From: Earliella scabrosa
Taxonomy: Eukaryota > Basidiomycota > Agaricomycetes > Polyporales > Polyporaceae
Assembly: GCA_022605405.1 (NCBI GenBank)
Contig: JABYQQ010000005.1
Span: 2,914,001-2,978,000, forward strand
Length of the DNA: 64,000 bases
Reading direction: 5' to 3'
The notes below the pieces were generated by a model that searched no databases, had not been told where the DNA came from, and worked only from the letters and a program-made list of their open reading frames with translations. Positions 54,651-64,000 of this stretch are shown piece by piece; position 1 is the first letter of the stretch; every line of letters begins with the position of its first letter. The translations under genes and the position numbers were made by a program.

Positions 54651-56281
54651 CTATGAGTATTGCTTCTGGATCATCTTCGCAATTGTCTGTAGCTGGATAT
54701 TCGACGTCCCCTCGTAGATCGCACCCTAGCGACACGTCAGCCTCGTGGACGCATGTGCGGAAACATCAAGGGGTTGACTCACGATCTTGGAGTCTCGCCA
54801 GTACTTCTCGATCCCGGTCTCTCGCGTGAAGCCGAGACCGCCACACCACTCAATCGCCGACCCAGACACCCGCTGGGCGACCTGGCTCGCGTAGTACTTG
54901 GCCATAGCCGCCTCCCGCACAAAGTCGAGCCCCTCCTCCTTCCGCCGCGCGGCGTTGTACGTCAGCAGCCGCGCGGCCTCGATGTCGATGGCGGCCTCGG
55001 CCTGCTGGAACTGCATGCCCTGGAACGTGCCGATGGGCTTGCCAAACTGCGTGCGCTGGAAGGTGTAGGGCACCGCCTTGTCGAACGCGCCTTGCGCGAG
55101 ACCGAGCATCTGGCCGGCGATGCCGATGCGGCCCTCGTTGAGGATCTCGATGGCGATCTTGTAGCCTTTGCCCTCGCCGCCGATGACGTTCTCTGCGGGC
55201 ACCCGGAGGTCGTCGAAGGCGAGCGAGCACGTCGAGGACGCGCGGATACCGAGCTTCTGCTCCTTCTTCGCGATCTTGACGCCCATGTCTTTCGTCGCGA
55301 TGAAGCAGGTGATGCCCTTGTAGCCTTTGCTGGGGTCAATCTGAAAGATTCGGTCAGCAGACATTCGAACCGGCTCCGACAAGCGTGGAGGTGCGCACGT
55401 TGGCGAAGATGAGGAAGAAGTCCGCTTCATAGGAGTTCGTGATCCACATCTTGGTGCCGTTGATGACCCACTCGTTTCCGTCCTTGACAGCGCGTGTCTG
55501 GAGTGCGAATGCGTCGGAACCTGATGCAGGCTCTGACAAACAGAACGAACCGAGCTATGGGTGAAGTTTTGCGTTGGTTCGGCGACCGGAAGCTACTGGA
55601 GAGGATATGCGCACCATAGACTCTGAAAGGAGCGGCAGCCACTTGTCCTGCTGCTCCTTGGTTCCATACTTGCGGACGATCGTGCACACGAGGGTGTTGT
55701 GCACATCACACAGAACAGAGACGGAGGGGTCGATCCGGGCAAGCTCTTCAATCGCGATGATGGCAGACGTGAATGACGACTCTGCGCCGCCATGGTCCGC
55801 GCTGGTCTCGATCGCCATGAGCTGGAAGGGTTCGGGTTTCAAGTGAGTACAGGAGGATACGGTAGAGAGCTATGACGCACCCCTTGCTCAAACAGCCCCT
55901 TTATGACAGACTTGTCCATCATCTCGCTCTCGTCCATCTCGCGCACCTTAGGCGCCACGACGTCCTCCGCAAACTTCCGCACTATACAGGGTGATTGGTT
56001 GGGGACAAGTGGGCATTGGCGAAGACGCAGAGACGACATACCGGACTCGCGGAGCATCAGTTCCTCCTCCGTGAAGGTGTCCAGAGATGTTGGCCTAGCA
56101 TCTGAGCAAGCCACATGAGAACGCGAGAAGTTCCTGCGTGGACGAAGATTCTTTGTTAGAGACCGAACCTGAGGGCGTAGTATACGAGATCGTCGCACCT
56201 TACGGCGGCGCTCTGCAACGGTATGTTCTGGCGTAAAGAAGAAGTTCCGGGCTTCAGAACACGGGTAGCAGAGCGCAGCAT
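54651..56281 (-). CDS. Mitochondrial short/branched-chain acyl-CoA dehydrogenase
   Basis: The start at 56281 gives a mitochondrial presequence (MLRSATRVLKPGTSSLRQN). The mature enzyme begins LDTFTEEELMLRES and continues with VRKFAEDVVAPKVREMDES, AIETSADHGGAESSFTSA, FCLSEPASGSDAFALQT (FAD/substrate loop), WVINGTKMWITNS, FIATKDMGVKIAKKEQKLGI, AENVIGGEGKGYKIAIEIL, RTQFGKPIGTFQGMQFQQA and CGGLGFTRETGIEKYWRDSK. The last exon is GAIYEGTSNIQLQTIAKMIQ, where Glu in YEGTSN is the catalytic base of the SBCAD/SCAD/MCAD group; stop at 54651-54653. It oxidises short or branched acyl-CoAs (isoleucine/valine catabolism) and passes electrons to ETF. About six introns. Intact. Confidence 0.92.
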
Positions 56282-57059
56282 AGCGGCCAACGAGTAGTAG
56301 GGTGAGTAGAGGGGAGTCCTGCAGCTGGATGGTCACCTCCAAGTTCACGGCGGTCGGACCCAAGCCGGACCTTGATGTCACCCGAGCGCTTCAGCCAATC
56401 GCCTGTTGCGGGGAATATCACATGTCCTTCCTCCCCGCACTCGGCCATATCGGCTGCGGGGCTCTCCGGGGATATCCGCAGGACTCCGCACGACAAACCT
56501 CGAGGCTCGAGCGACGAGTTCGGTGAAGATGAAGCTTCATGTGTGTGTGCAAGTATGTTCATATCATCCTATTTATTTGGGTACGTATTGCAAGAAGTAT
56601 GCCATTTCCGACTCCAAGAGAAAAACGGGACACTCGGTGCAAAGGTCTAGCAAATCGGCGGTTCCTCAGGCCTCAGGCGTCGTCGCTGTTGCTCGTCCTG
56701 GAGGCCGTGGCAAGCCAGCGGAGACGCATCCACCCCTATCCACCCCCTGCGAGCCCGCCGTGAGCTGCGCGGATGTCACGTCCATGGTGAGCCGAAGGTT
56801 CATATGACTCGGATACATGTGTTCCGCCCCCTTCAGGCCCGAAATTGGTTGTATCCTACTCGGTAACCGCACGTCTCGGGCGCGGAGTTGGTCGCGGATG
56901 TCGGCCTACAGGCCTCAGTCCTGATCCCAATGTCAATGTTATAAGAGCCCACCCCGCGCGCATGCTAGCCCCATCTGCTCTTGACCTTCGACGACGACTG
57001 GCATCCCCGAGGACACGCGCGCTCAAGACCCCGGCTGGCCGAGGTGGACCCCCAGATCC
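56282..57059. other. Intergenic region upstream of the acyl-CoA dehydrogenase
   Basis: About 780 bp holding the promoter of the minus-strand dehydrogenase and the lead-in to the repeat array. No further gene was recognised; frames on both strands are shadows. Confidence 0.5.
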
Positions 57060-59960
57060 CTGGGGTTATGGTACGCCCTGCTGTCTCGTGCGCTAAAGCC
57101 GGGCAGTGGGGGTTCAGTCGTGCTTCCTCCTTGATGTTGCATATGTTGACCGCCGTCGAGGATCTGCTGGCAGACTCCGAGTTCGTGTTACGCAGGTTAT
57201 ACAGCTGCCCTGGGCCCGGGCGAAGACGTCGTTTCTCGTGCGCGCGCGTTCAAGACCAAGGCCGTGGACTTCGAGTTGGTGTGGAATGGGGTCGGCTGTA
57301 GGGGTATACGTGGGGTTGCAATTCATGTCGTTCCGCTTGGCGGTGTCTCCTGTTGTTCCTGTTGCTTGTCTCTTCTCTCTGTCAGCGCCGGTCGTTGTTG
57401 TACTTGTTCCCGTCTCGGTTCCGGTTCCGGTCCTGGTCATCCTCGTCAGTCATTCTGAAGGCGACTGATCTCCTTTTGCCCCCATCCAGCCGACTCTTCA
57501 CAGCACGTCCCAGGCGCCATTCGAAAACCTCGACTAGAAGACTCGCGTTACACCGAAGACTACCCTCTTCCGCGAGGCAGGCGGCGTAGAAGGAGGTTCG
57601 TCGTTACTCTCTTCGTGACTGTTCCTTCGCTTACCCGTGTTTACGTAGGCATGGTTAGGGTCCTCTCTAGGGGTCTACATTGTTTGGGTCCCATGTCGCT
57701 GTCGTTCTGCTTGGCGGTGTCTCCTGTTGTTCCTGTTGCTCGTCTCTTCTCTCTGTCAGCGCCGGTCGTTGTTGTACTTGTTCCAGTCTCCGTTCCGGTT
57801 CCGGTCCTGGTCATCCTCGTCAGTCATCCTGAAGGCGACTGACCCCTCTTTGCCCCCTCTAGCTGATCCTCGACACTACGCCACAAGCGGCATCCGAACG
57901 CCTCGACACTGCCAGGACGACTCGTCTCCTGTCTCTTCTCTCTGTCAGCGCCGGTCGTTGTTGCACTTGTTCCCGTTTCGGTTCCGTTTCCGGTCCCGGT
58001 CATCCTCGTCAGTCATCCCGAAGGCGACTGATCCCCCTTTGCCCTCCTAGCCGATTCTCGACAGCACGACCCAGGCGCCGTCCGAACACTTCGACCCGGC
58101 AGTACGACCCTTCGCTATCTCGGGAGCCCAAGAGAAGACCCTATCGTTAGGCCAAAGACTACCCTCTTCCGCGAGGCAAGCTGCGTCATCCTTGCTCTCT
58201 TCGTGACTGTTTGCTCGTTGACCCCATCTGCCGGCAGACTCCGAGTTTGTGGTTACGCAGGTGATACGTTTGCCCAGGGCCCGGGTGAAGACGTCGTTTT
58301 TCGTGCGCGCGCATTCAAGACCAAGGCCATGGACGGTGTGGAATGGGGTCGGCTGTAGGGGGATACGTGGGGTTCCATGTCGCTGTTGCAATTCATGTCG
58401 TTATGTTTGGGGGTGTCTCCTGTTGTCTCCTGTTGTCTCCTGTTGTCTCCTGTTGTCCCCTGTTGCCTGTCTCTTCTCTCCCTCAGCGCCGGTCGTTGTT
58501 GTATTTGCTCCCGTCCCGGTTCCGGTTCTCGTCCTGGTTATCCTCGTCAGTCATCCCGAAGGCGACTGATCCCCCTTTGCCCCATCTAGCCGACTCTCCA
58601 CAGGACCCAGGCGCCGTCCGGACACCTCGATACGACCCTTCGACATCCTCCGCGGCCCAAAAGAAGATACTCTCGTTAGGTTCGTCGCTACTCTCTTCGT
58701 GACTGACAACTGTTCCGTCGTTGACCCGTGTTTATGCAGTCATGGTCCTCGAGTTGGGGTCGGCTCCCGGGGTCTACGTTTTTCGGGTCCCATGTCGCTG
58801 TCGCTGTTATTGTCGTCATGTTTGGTGGTGTCTCGTGTTGTCTCCTGTCTCCTGTCTCTTCTCTCTGTCAGCGCCGGTCGTTGTTGCACTTGTTCCCGTT
58901 TCGGTTCCGTTTCCGGTCCCGGTCATCCTCGTCAGTCATCCCGAAGGCGACTGATCCCCCTTTGCCCTCCTAGCCGATTCTCGACAGCACGACCCAGGCG
59001 CCGTCCGAACACTTCGACCCGGCAGTACGACCCTTCGCTATCTCGGGAGCCCAAGAGAAGACTCAATCGTTAGGCCAAAGACTACCCTCTTCCGCGAGGC
59101 AAGCTGCGTCATCCTTGCTCTCTTCGTGACTGTTTGTTCGTTGACCCCATCTTCCGGCAGACTCCGAGTTTGTGGTTACACAGGTGATACGTTTGCCCAG
59201 GGCCCGGGTGAAGACGTCGTTTCTCGTGCGCGCGCGTTCAAGACCAAGGCCGTGGACCTCGAGTCGGTGTGGAATTGTGTGGGCTGTAGGGGGATACGTG
59301 GGGTCGCTGTCGTAATTCATGTCGTTATGTTTGGCCGTGTCTCCTGGTGTCTGTTGTTGCCTTTCTCTTCTCTCTGACAGCGCCGGCCGTTGTTGTACTT
59401 GTTCCCGTCTCGGTTCCGGTTCCGGTTGTCGTCCTGGTCATCCTCTTCAGTCATCCCGAAGGCGACTGATCCCCGTTTGCCCCATCTAGCCGACTCTCCA
59501 CAGCACGACTCAGGCGCCGCCCGGACACCTCGATACGACCCCTCGACATCCTTCGCCGCCCATTCGGAAGACACACTCGTTAGGTTCGTCGCCGCCCTCT
59601 TCATGACTGGTCCCTCGCTGACCCGTGTTTACGCAGTCATGGAGGTCGGCTCTCGGGGATACGTTGTTTGGTCCCATGTTGCTGTCGCTTTTGTTGTCGT
59701 CGTGTTTGGCGGTGTCTCGTGTTGTCTCGTGTTGCCCGTCTTTTCTCTCTGTCAGCGCCGGTCGTTGTTGCACCTGTTCCAGTTTCGGTTCCGTTTCCGG
59801 TTTCGGTCATCCTCGTCCATCCCGAAGGCGACTGATCTCCTTTTGCCCCCATCTAGCCGACCCTCGACATCACAACTCAAGCGGCGCCCGAACACATCAA
59901 GCCCTCGACAGGACGACCCTTCGACAACGCCGCGGGCCATTGCCAGAGGGCCTGGAAAAT
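57060..59960. repeat. Higher-order imperfect repeat array
   Basis: A block containing GCGCCGGTCGTTGTTG and running to GAAGGCGACTGAT recurs seven times, near 57371, 57743, 57932, 58469, 58856, 59365 and 59740. A second block with GACGTCGTTT and GTTCAAGACCAAGGCC recurs three times (57223, 58287, 59213). The stretch 57925-58240 is nearly identical to 58850-59165, giving a ~925-bp recent duplication. On the plus strand several copies encode the same hydrophobic Val/Pro-rich peptide ending SHPEGD and a stop, but without start, splicing or domain support. It has the look of a minisatellite-like or decayed-element array rather than genes. Confidence 0.8.
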
Positions 59961-60065
59961 TCTCTGTGGCATGAGGAGGTAGGGGTGAGCGGAAGGAAGA
60001 GCCCTCCGACTGCCATCCCTCCTCCTCTCTGCCACTCCGTGCGGGTACGCGGAGGCTACACTTAA

Positions 60066-60206
60066 CCCCTCCTTCGCCGGAGGGGACCTGCTCTGCGTTG
60101 GGCGCGCGGAGGATAAACACCGCGCTCTTCCTTCGGGAGGAGCCTTTTAGAATATCTTCCTTTGGGAAGGAATTTTTGGAACACCACATTCTTCCTTCGG
60201 GAAGAA
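60066..60206 (+). other. Cluster of short hairpins with UUCG-type loops
   Basis: Four stem-loops within 140 nt: 60066-60085 (7 bp, loop TTCGCC), 60124-60143 (8 bp, loop TTCG closed by C-G), 60155-60170 (6 bp, loop TTTG) and 60189-60206 (7 bp, loop TTCG closed by C-G). On the plus strand these would be cUUCGg-class tetraloops, among the most stable RNA hairpins. Whether the region is transcribed is unknown. Confidence 0.6.
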
Positions 60207-60678
60207 CCTTTTTTCTTTTCCGTGCCGTCTTCCACCTTCGGTTGCGAAGTTGGGAGGCGACACGGAAAAGTAAAAAGGTCCTCAATGCTTCTGTCGTTTG
60301 GTGTACGTACCGTGACCGGTCCATGTAGGAGTCATAATCCCCATGGCGTGCTCGATCTCCGGATTGTAGACAGACTCCCCATACCCAGGCCAGTCCGCGC
60401 TTCCCGTATCTCGTAGCTGATCGTCTTCTTCGTTCAACGAGTGCCCGTGCGTAATCCCAAGCGCCTACGGCGTCACCTCGTAAGCCGGCCCGTCGACGCA
60501 GAATAATGAATGTGCCCAACAACCCCATCCAACCAGTGCCCACGCGCACAAGATAAGTAGTGCTGGTAGTGATGGATGATACAGACTGGAGCAGCCGACG
60601 ACCTCCCTTCCCGGCGTATGACAAAGTGCGAATGGCATTCTATTCAGATCAATGTATGTCTCTATACTTTCATGATTC
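60207..60678. other. Intergenic region downstream of the kinase-like gene
   Basis: About 470 bp without a recognised gene. A long minus-strand frame (59752-60624) crosses into the repeat array, has no domain and is judged a shadow. Confidence 0.5.
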
Positions 60679-63600
60679 CTAGTCGAACTCTACTTCAAGG
60701 GCGTTGAAATCTTCCTCACGAGCGGCTTCTTCCCGTGTAAGCAACGCTCGGCCAAAGTCGATGATGGTAAGCGAATCGTCCTTGTTCACAAGGACGTTTC
60801 GGGGCGCAAGATCTAGGTGGCACACACCGCGCGCGTGCAGCGCTTCGACAGCTTCCCTCAGGTTGGACCTGCGCATTCAATGCTCAGTTAAAACTTCGGC
60901 ATGTGGCAGAAGATCTTACATACCGTTGGCTCTCGCTCTGTACTTCACTGGTACATTCCCCTCTCTCCAGTGACATGACGAGCGCGAGCATCGGGAAGAA
61001 CGTGTCTGGATCCGCATCCTCCGGCGGCGTCTCACGGAAGAGCCCATAGCACCGTGGAATGTTGACGCGCTGGGTCAACGCAGGACCCGCCCGGGAGAGA
61101 TGGGCGTAGATCTTCATCTCGTGTTGGAGCTCATCATGACCACGTGGAGTGAGTGCCATCTTCACGGCGAGGAACTCAATGCCATGAGTAATGCCATCGT
61201 GTGCGGCGGCGATTGCGCCCCAGACATGGTGCGTGTCGTTCCCGCCAAGGGGCGTCCGCGCGTCGACACAGAGCACTCCTGCTTCGCAAGGAGACGAATG
61301 GGGAGAAGCCCCGGCGTCGCGGGTGGCCGCGATCGAACCGTGGCCGTCATTCTTGTCGTCTACAGGAGATCCTCGTGCTGACGGGGGCGCCGTAGAGCCG
61401 GTCGACAAGCCACTCTTTCCACTGGACGTTGAAGTGTTCGATGAGACCATGTCGGACACGGATGGGGTCATACCCATGCCACGATCATCAGCCTGGGCCA
61501 GTGACTCTAGGGTCGCGGATGTACTGGCGAGGCACGTCGTTGGAAGTTCGCCGAGCTCTGACCCCGGTAACATCACCGGTTGTACCTGCTGCTCGAGTGG
61601 GTCTATGAGGCATTCATCAATCTACACTTGTATGATTCTGGCTAAGCAACGCACCGGGAGGCATTTCAATGGGTTCGAAAAGGGCGGGCTCCGGCGAGGC
61701 GAGTAGACCGCCATCGTGGATCGTGAAGGCCATGCCGGAGAAAGCGGAATGCCTGCATGCTACTTCGCGTAGTCGACGGGCAAGCTGCAAGGCAAGTCCC
61801 CGCTTGAGTTTCATCTCAGCATACAATATGATCAGGACTCACCTCTGTTGACTCGCCAATCCTCAGCTGAATACCGTTAGGTACATATGCACACCCATCC
61901 AGAGTAGGCCCACGTCCTCGACTAGTACTGTCTTGGTTCGCCGAGACTTCATCATCCACATTGTTATCTTTCCGGCCACGCTCGTCGTCCGGAAACCTCT
62001 TCTTGTCGCCATCAGAACCAGGATCACCCGGGCCGGCGCCCTCGCATGCCAGTGGAGGCCCTACACTGGCAAGATCACTTTCGGTGGGAGATTCACCGAA
62101 ACGCTTCACAACATCGTCGTAGATCTTGAAAAACATCGTGTGGCTGTTCACGACATCTTGATTCTGTCTCCGGGAGACGAGACGAGTAAGCCTATTCTCG
62201 TGAGCGGTCAGCGTCGTCAACTCGTCGTCTTCAGAAGACAATTGATGCTTCTCGAAGGCTCTTCGGAGGCGTTGCATATCGGCCTCGAAGCTGCGATCCG
62301 GTTCGCCTTGGTCATTCTCGCAAGTGGGAGGAGGCACCTTTGGCGGCTGTGCGGGTTCATTGACAGGCGATACCTGAGGGTCGCAGTGGGGTTCTGTGAG
62401 AGGATAGCGCAGTTCGCAAGTGATCAGCCGGTGCTGCATGGCTTCGTACACAACCGCAGCGATGACTTCAAACATAGAGGCAGAGTCCTCGTCCGTGCAA
62501 GGCAGGTATGCCTCTGTCGGCAGTTTGTCATGGTTGTCGACCAACCACTCGGACAACTCCAGTGGCTCACATGCGCTGATGATGCCCTTCGAGGGAACGT
62601 TGACGGGGAGTCTCCCCAGCTGGGGGAGATAGTTGGATGAAAGATACATGATCTGAGTCGAGGGGTCGCGCATCCCAATTCGGAATTCCGATATCCAATT
62701 GGTGAACATGCATGACAGAGTGCCTGATGCGACCATCCCTCGCCACATCTAGGATAGATATGAAAGTCAGCGACAGCCACCCAGCATTGGCGTCGCTTAC
62801 CTCTTGAAGACGGCATTGGACCGTTGATCTAGGGTTCAAGCCTGAGGATCTCGCGACGCGCTCATGGAGCGATGGCAAGGGTTGTGATGGAGAGGGGACA
62901 TTGGACGACAGGGCAGTGGGGAGGTGGTTAGACTGGTCCGCCATGCCACGCAACTTCATCACCGCATGAACGAGGCGGTCGTCCAGGTCAACCACACTCT
63001 CGTTGATGAACAGTAAGCCTAACTGCTCGAGTGTGTTGTACATCCGCCCGGGCCATGGGTCGTTCTTGATTTCATCTTCCATGCTGCCGGACTCGCGTAG
63101 CCGATCCGACTCTGCATTTCGCCATCGGGACATGGCCTCGTCTTGATGATGCATCGCACCCATACAGGGATCTCTCCTATGCAGTGGCAGATAGCTAGCG
63201 TTTTCCGACGGCTCAGGGACAGAGACAGAGCGAGGGCTTGGTGTCGACTTGAAGTCAGGACGCCAGCGAGCCACCGACGAGTGGGGTCTTGTTCCAAGGA
63301 CTTGTGGTCGGACAGCACAGAAGCTCTGACCTAGGTCGACACCGATGCCGACCTCGCCCAGATCTTCCTCAGGCGGCTTGACTTCTATCGCGGCAAGAAC
63401 ACGCAATCTTGGATCGCAAAGGTTTGGATGGATGGATACGATGGCCTTGGGGGTGCTGGTCGGCATCCCAGGACGCGATGATGTGAAGAAGGCTACACCA
63501 CGAGACGCGTCGGCTTCGAAAGCAGATAAGAGAACAGCGACGTCGGCGATGGGGTGCTGTCGCGAGTCCACAGGGAGTCGATAGTCATGCGCATAGTTGG

Positions 63601-64000
63601 TTGCGGCCGCTCGATTCCCGGGTTGGCATATAGAGACAATCGCGGCATTTAGTTCAGTACCCCGAGGGTTGACAGAGACGCCTTCAACGGCAGCAGCGAG
63701 GATGATGCGGGCGATGACAGTGAAGACAGGCTCCAGAAACTTGACAGTTCGAGCTTGCAACTGGAGGTCGTCTGTGGGGGTCGTCTGTGAGATTTTGTAC
63801 CACTCGCCGATGATATCCGGGAAGTTGACGGGGCATTCGTTCAGTCCGCTCGCACGGACTACGTCCACAAGCATCTTCCAGCGTCTGATTAGCGTGTCCA
63901 TCATAATCTTCGGCATAGGGGCAACCATCCGCAGACGTAGGTTGTGGGGCATATGCTGATCATACGAGGTACTACCCGTAGCGGTCTGTTTGGGACTAGT
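60679..64000 (-). CDS. Protein-kinase-like protein with nuclease-like N-terminal region (5' end beyond the window)
   Basis: The stop is at 60679-60681. The frame from the right edge has no stop upstream of MPHNLRLRMVAP (ATG at 63950-63952), so the N-terminus probably continues past 64000. The N-terminal part contains RQHPIADVAVLLSAF and, about 60 residues on, LRVLAAIEVKPPEEDLGEVG, a D...ExK pattern reminiscent of PD-(D/E)XK nucleases. A long acidic linker follows (about 62300-61900). The kinase region has GIEFLAVKMAL (Lys), DELQHEMKIYAHL (Glu), GVCHLDLAPRNVLVNKD (catalytic loop HLD) and LTIIDFGRALLT (DFG). Basidiomycetes have many such kinases (FunK1-like and related); the substrate is unknown. 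About five exons are seen and all appear open. Confidence 0.72.

Noticed and set aside
57106..58954. Val/Pro-rich repeated open frames treated as genes
   Set aside because: Frames follow the repeat blocks, have no consistent start or splicing and look like read-through of a conserved DNA motif.
59752..60624. 290-codon minus-strand open frame
   Set aside because: Crosses the repeat array and the hairpin cluster, has Arg-rich low-complexity translation and no domain.
1..64000. CRISPR arrays, operons or ribosome binding sites
   Set aside because: The sequence is eukaryotic with spliceosomal introns; no array of regularly spaced identical repeats was seen.

Overview
The window is nuclear DNA from a filamentous basidiomycete, most likely an Agaricomycete. 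Genes are dense and split by many introns of about 50-60 nt with GTRNGT...YAG ends, GC is moderately high, and several families typical of mushrooms are present (DUF6533, DUF6534, DUF6589, cerato-platanin, HET, Crinkler/RHS-like proteins). No prokaryotic, organellar or viral signature was seen. Gene spans run from start codon to stop codon and include introns; splice sites were read by eye.

0-39 kb is mostly conserved housekeeping sequence: IMP3 (U3 snoRNP), a kinesin-3 motor, a P-loop NTPase/nuclease of the Crinkler-RHS type, an LDB1-like LIM-binding co-regulator, a PNUTS/Ppn1-like PP1 regulatory subunit, an HMG-box protein, a small WW-domain protein, a DUF6533 membrane protein, a repeat-rich hydrophilin-like protein behind a CRE site, an initiator-tRNA-Met-like gene with a 9-nt intron, kinetochore SPC25, an APC-family amino acid permease, an Icp55/XPNPEP3 aminopeptidase and a DUF6534 membrane protein.

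39-64 kb is an accessory region: a HET-domain gene, a secreted cerato-platanin, a nested MITE inside a dispersed repeat, a 7.25-kb unit that looks like a complete DNA transposon, a deaminase-fold gene that may be broken, a second copy of the dispersed repeat, a mitochondrial branched-chain acyl-CoA dehydrogenase, a ~2.9-kb repeat array, a cluster of UUCG hairpins and a kinase gene with a nuclease-like N-terminus that runs off the right edge.

The most interesting object is 44064-51317. A DUF6589 protein and a RecQ-like helicase are divergently transcribed from a 197-bp shared promoter. They are enclosed by ~150-bp terminal inverted repeats, each holding a foldback hairpin at the same distance from the tip, and an identical 11-bp palindromic sequence sits at both outer ends. 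Both genes read open, so the unit may be an autonomous element with a helicase-assisted mechanism. Around it lie fungal conflict-type genes (HET, deaminase, kinase/nuclease) and repeats, as expected for a fast-evolving region.
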